DNA from: Acidimicrobiia bacterium | Lineage (GTDB): Bacteria; Actinomycetota; Acidimicrobiia; IMCC26256; PALSA-555 | Assembly (NCBI GenBank): GCA_022865365.1 | Contig: JALHSW010000141.1 | Coordinates: forward strand, 1-6,164 | Length of the DNA stretch: 6,164 nt | Reading direction: 5' to 3' | In this document: positions 5,681 through 6,164 of the stretch, piece after piece | Position numbering within the stretch: position 1 is the stretch's first letter | Layout of the letters: every line of letters begins with the position of its first letter | Notes under the pieces: model-generated | Databases searched by the model: none | Seen by the model: only the letters and a program-made list of their open reading frames with translations | Told to the model about the DNA's origin: nothing | Translations under genes and position numbers: made by a program

Positions 5681-6163
5681 CTAGTAGTTCGCGGGTAGGA
5701 CGCGTTCGAGGAACGAGTAGAAGACGAACAGGGCGACCCCGAACGGGATCGCGCCGATGATCCAGGTGGTCCACCGTGGATGGCGGTGGAAGAACAGCCA
5801 CCACAGTGCGCCGATGAGCAGGACGACGAGGCCGCTCAAGAGTGTCGGGAGCTTGGACCCCTCCTCTCCTGACAGTCCTTCTTCGGTGATCGTCGGCGAG
5901 ACGTTGCCCTCCGGAGCCGGGAGCGCGACCTGGTCCCCTTCGAGGCGAGCCTTGATGACGAGCCGTTGCGCGGCCGAGTACTTCGGATTGCACGTCGTGA
6001 GCGTGAGCGTGGCCGCGAAGCCCGCGCTCGGATTGTCGGGAGACTTCGGCGTGGGGTCGATCACCGCGACATCCGACGGCGCGACGACGAGCTGCTCGGT
6101 GACCCGGTAGCGGAAGTTGCCCTGCGGCGTTCGAACCTTGATGAGATCGTAACGCGCGAGCTG
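5681..6163 (-). CDS. Class E-like sortase, C-terminal part with two C-terminal membrane helices (partial, runs off right edge)
   Basis: The reading frame stays open from the stop at 5681-5683 to the window edge, so the ATG at 6064 is internal and the true start lies outside. The 160 visible residues begin with the end of the sortase beta-barrel (YDLIKVRTPQGNFRYRV). They then show TLTTCNP with the nucleophile Cys58 and SAAQRLVI with the catalytic Arg67 (numbering from the visible edge). The usual actinobacterial class E motif is TLTTCHP; here Asn replaces His. The catalytic His should be upstream of the window. Sortases cut sorting signals on exported proteins and attach them to the cell envelope, acting on the outer face of the membrane. 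After an acidic linker (about 85-104) come two hydrophobic segments (about 105-126 and 132-152), so this enzyme is anchored at its C-terminus, unlike the simple N-terminal anchor common in the class. The small membrane protein gene follows 13 bases later. A pilin-polymerising or other sortase subclass cannot be excluded from a partial sequence. Confidence 0.88.
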   Translation of the reverse strand, partial: QLARYDLIKVRTPQGNFRYRVTEQLVVAPSDVAVIDPTPKSPDNPSAGFAATLTLTTCNPKYSAAQRLVIKARLEGDQVALPAPEGNVSPTITEEGLSGEEGSKLPTLLSGLVVLLIGALWWLFFHRHPRWTTWIIGAIPFGVALFVFYSFLERVLPANY

Positions 6164-6164
6164 A

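Noticed and set aside
5388..5993. Minus-strand open frame spanning the sortase and small membrane protein
   Set aside because: It is out of frame with both recognisable products and is Arg/Pro/Ser-rich, as expected for a shadow.

Overview
This is a compact, GC-rich window with GTG starts, stop/start overlaps and a likely leaderless promoter. A free-standing biotin carrier of about 72 residues, an EchA6-like crotonase-fold protein, an acyl-CoA carboxylase beta subunit and a class E-like sortase with a TLTTC motif all point to Actinomycetota. A lineage outside the classic model genera (for example Acidimicrobiia) is plausible but not proven.

Left part (1-1352, plus strand). The window opens inside the last codons of a gene whose product ends in a zf-HC2 / anti-sigma zinc-binding motif (H-x3-C-x2-C). 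Its stop codon overlaps the GTG start of a roughly 12-helix membrane protein of unknown function, so the two are probably translationally coupled. This looks like the tail of an envelope or signalling operon whose beginning, perhaps with a sigma factor, lies outside the window.

Middle part (1397-5270, plus strand). This is an acyl-CoA module: a carboxyltransferase (beta) subunit of a biotin-dependent acyl-CoA carboxylase, an MFS exporter that overlaps its 3' end, a free-standing biotin carrier protein, and a crotonase-family protein starting one base after the carrier's stop. No biotin carboxylase or biotin ligase is present, so the carboxylase must borrow these from elsewhere in the genome. 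The crotonase-like protein lacks both glutamates used by true enoyl-CoA hydratases and resembles mycobacterial EchA6, so acyl-CoA binding or shuttling is more likely than hydration. The MFS gene is split by one extra base in a run of five G.

Right part (5278-6164, minus strand). Two genes converge on the crotonase gene with only 7 bases between stop codons: the C-terminal part of a class E-like sortase with two C-terminal membrane helices, followed 13 bases later by a small single-helix membrane-anchored protein with two cysteines on its predicted outer side. The sortase continues beyond the right edge.

The window has no gene-free stretch longer than about 45 bases, and I saw no tRNA, rRNA, CRISPR, insertion sequence or convincing terminator. 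I did not find a clearly undescribed system. The most promising leads are the catalytically altered crotonase beside a carboxylase carrier, the anti-sigma/membrane-protein overlap, and the sortase with its small partner.
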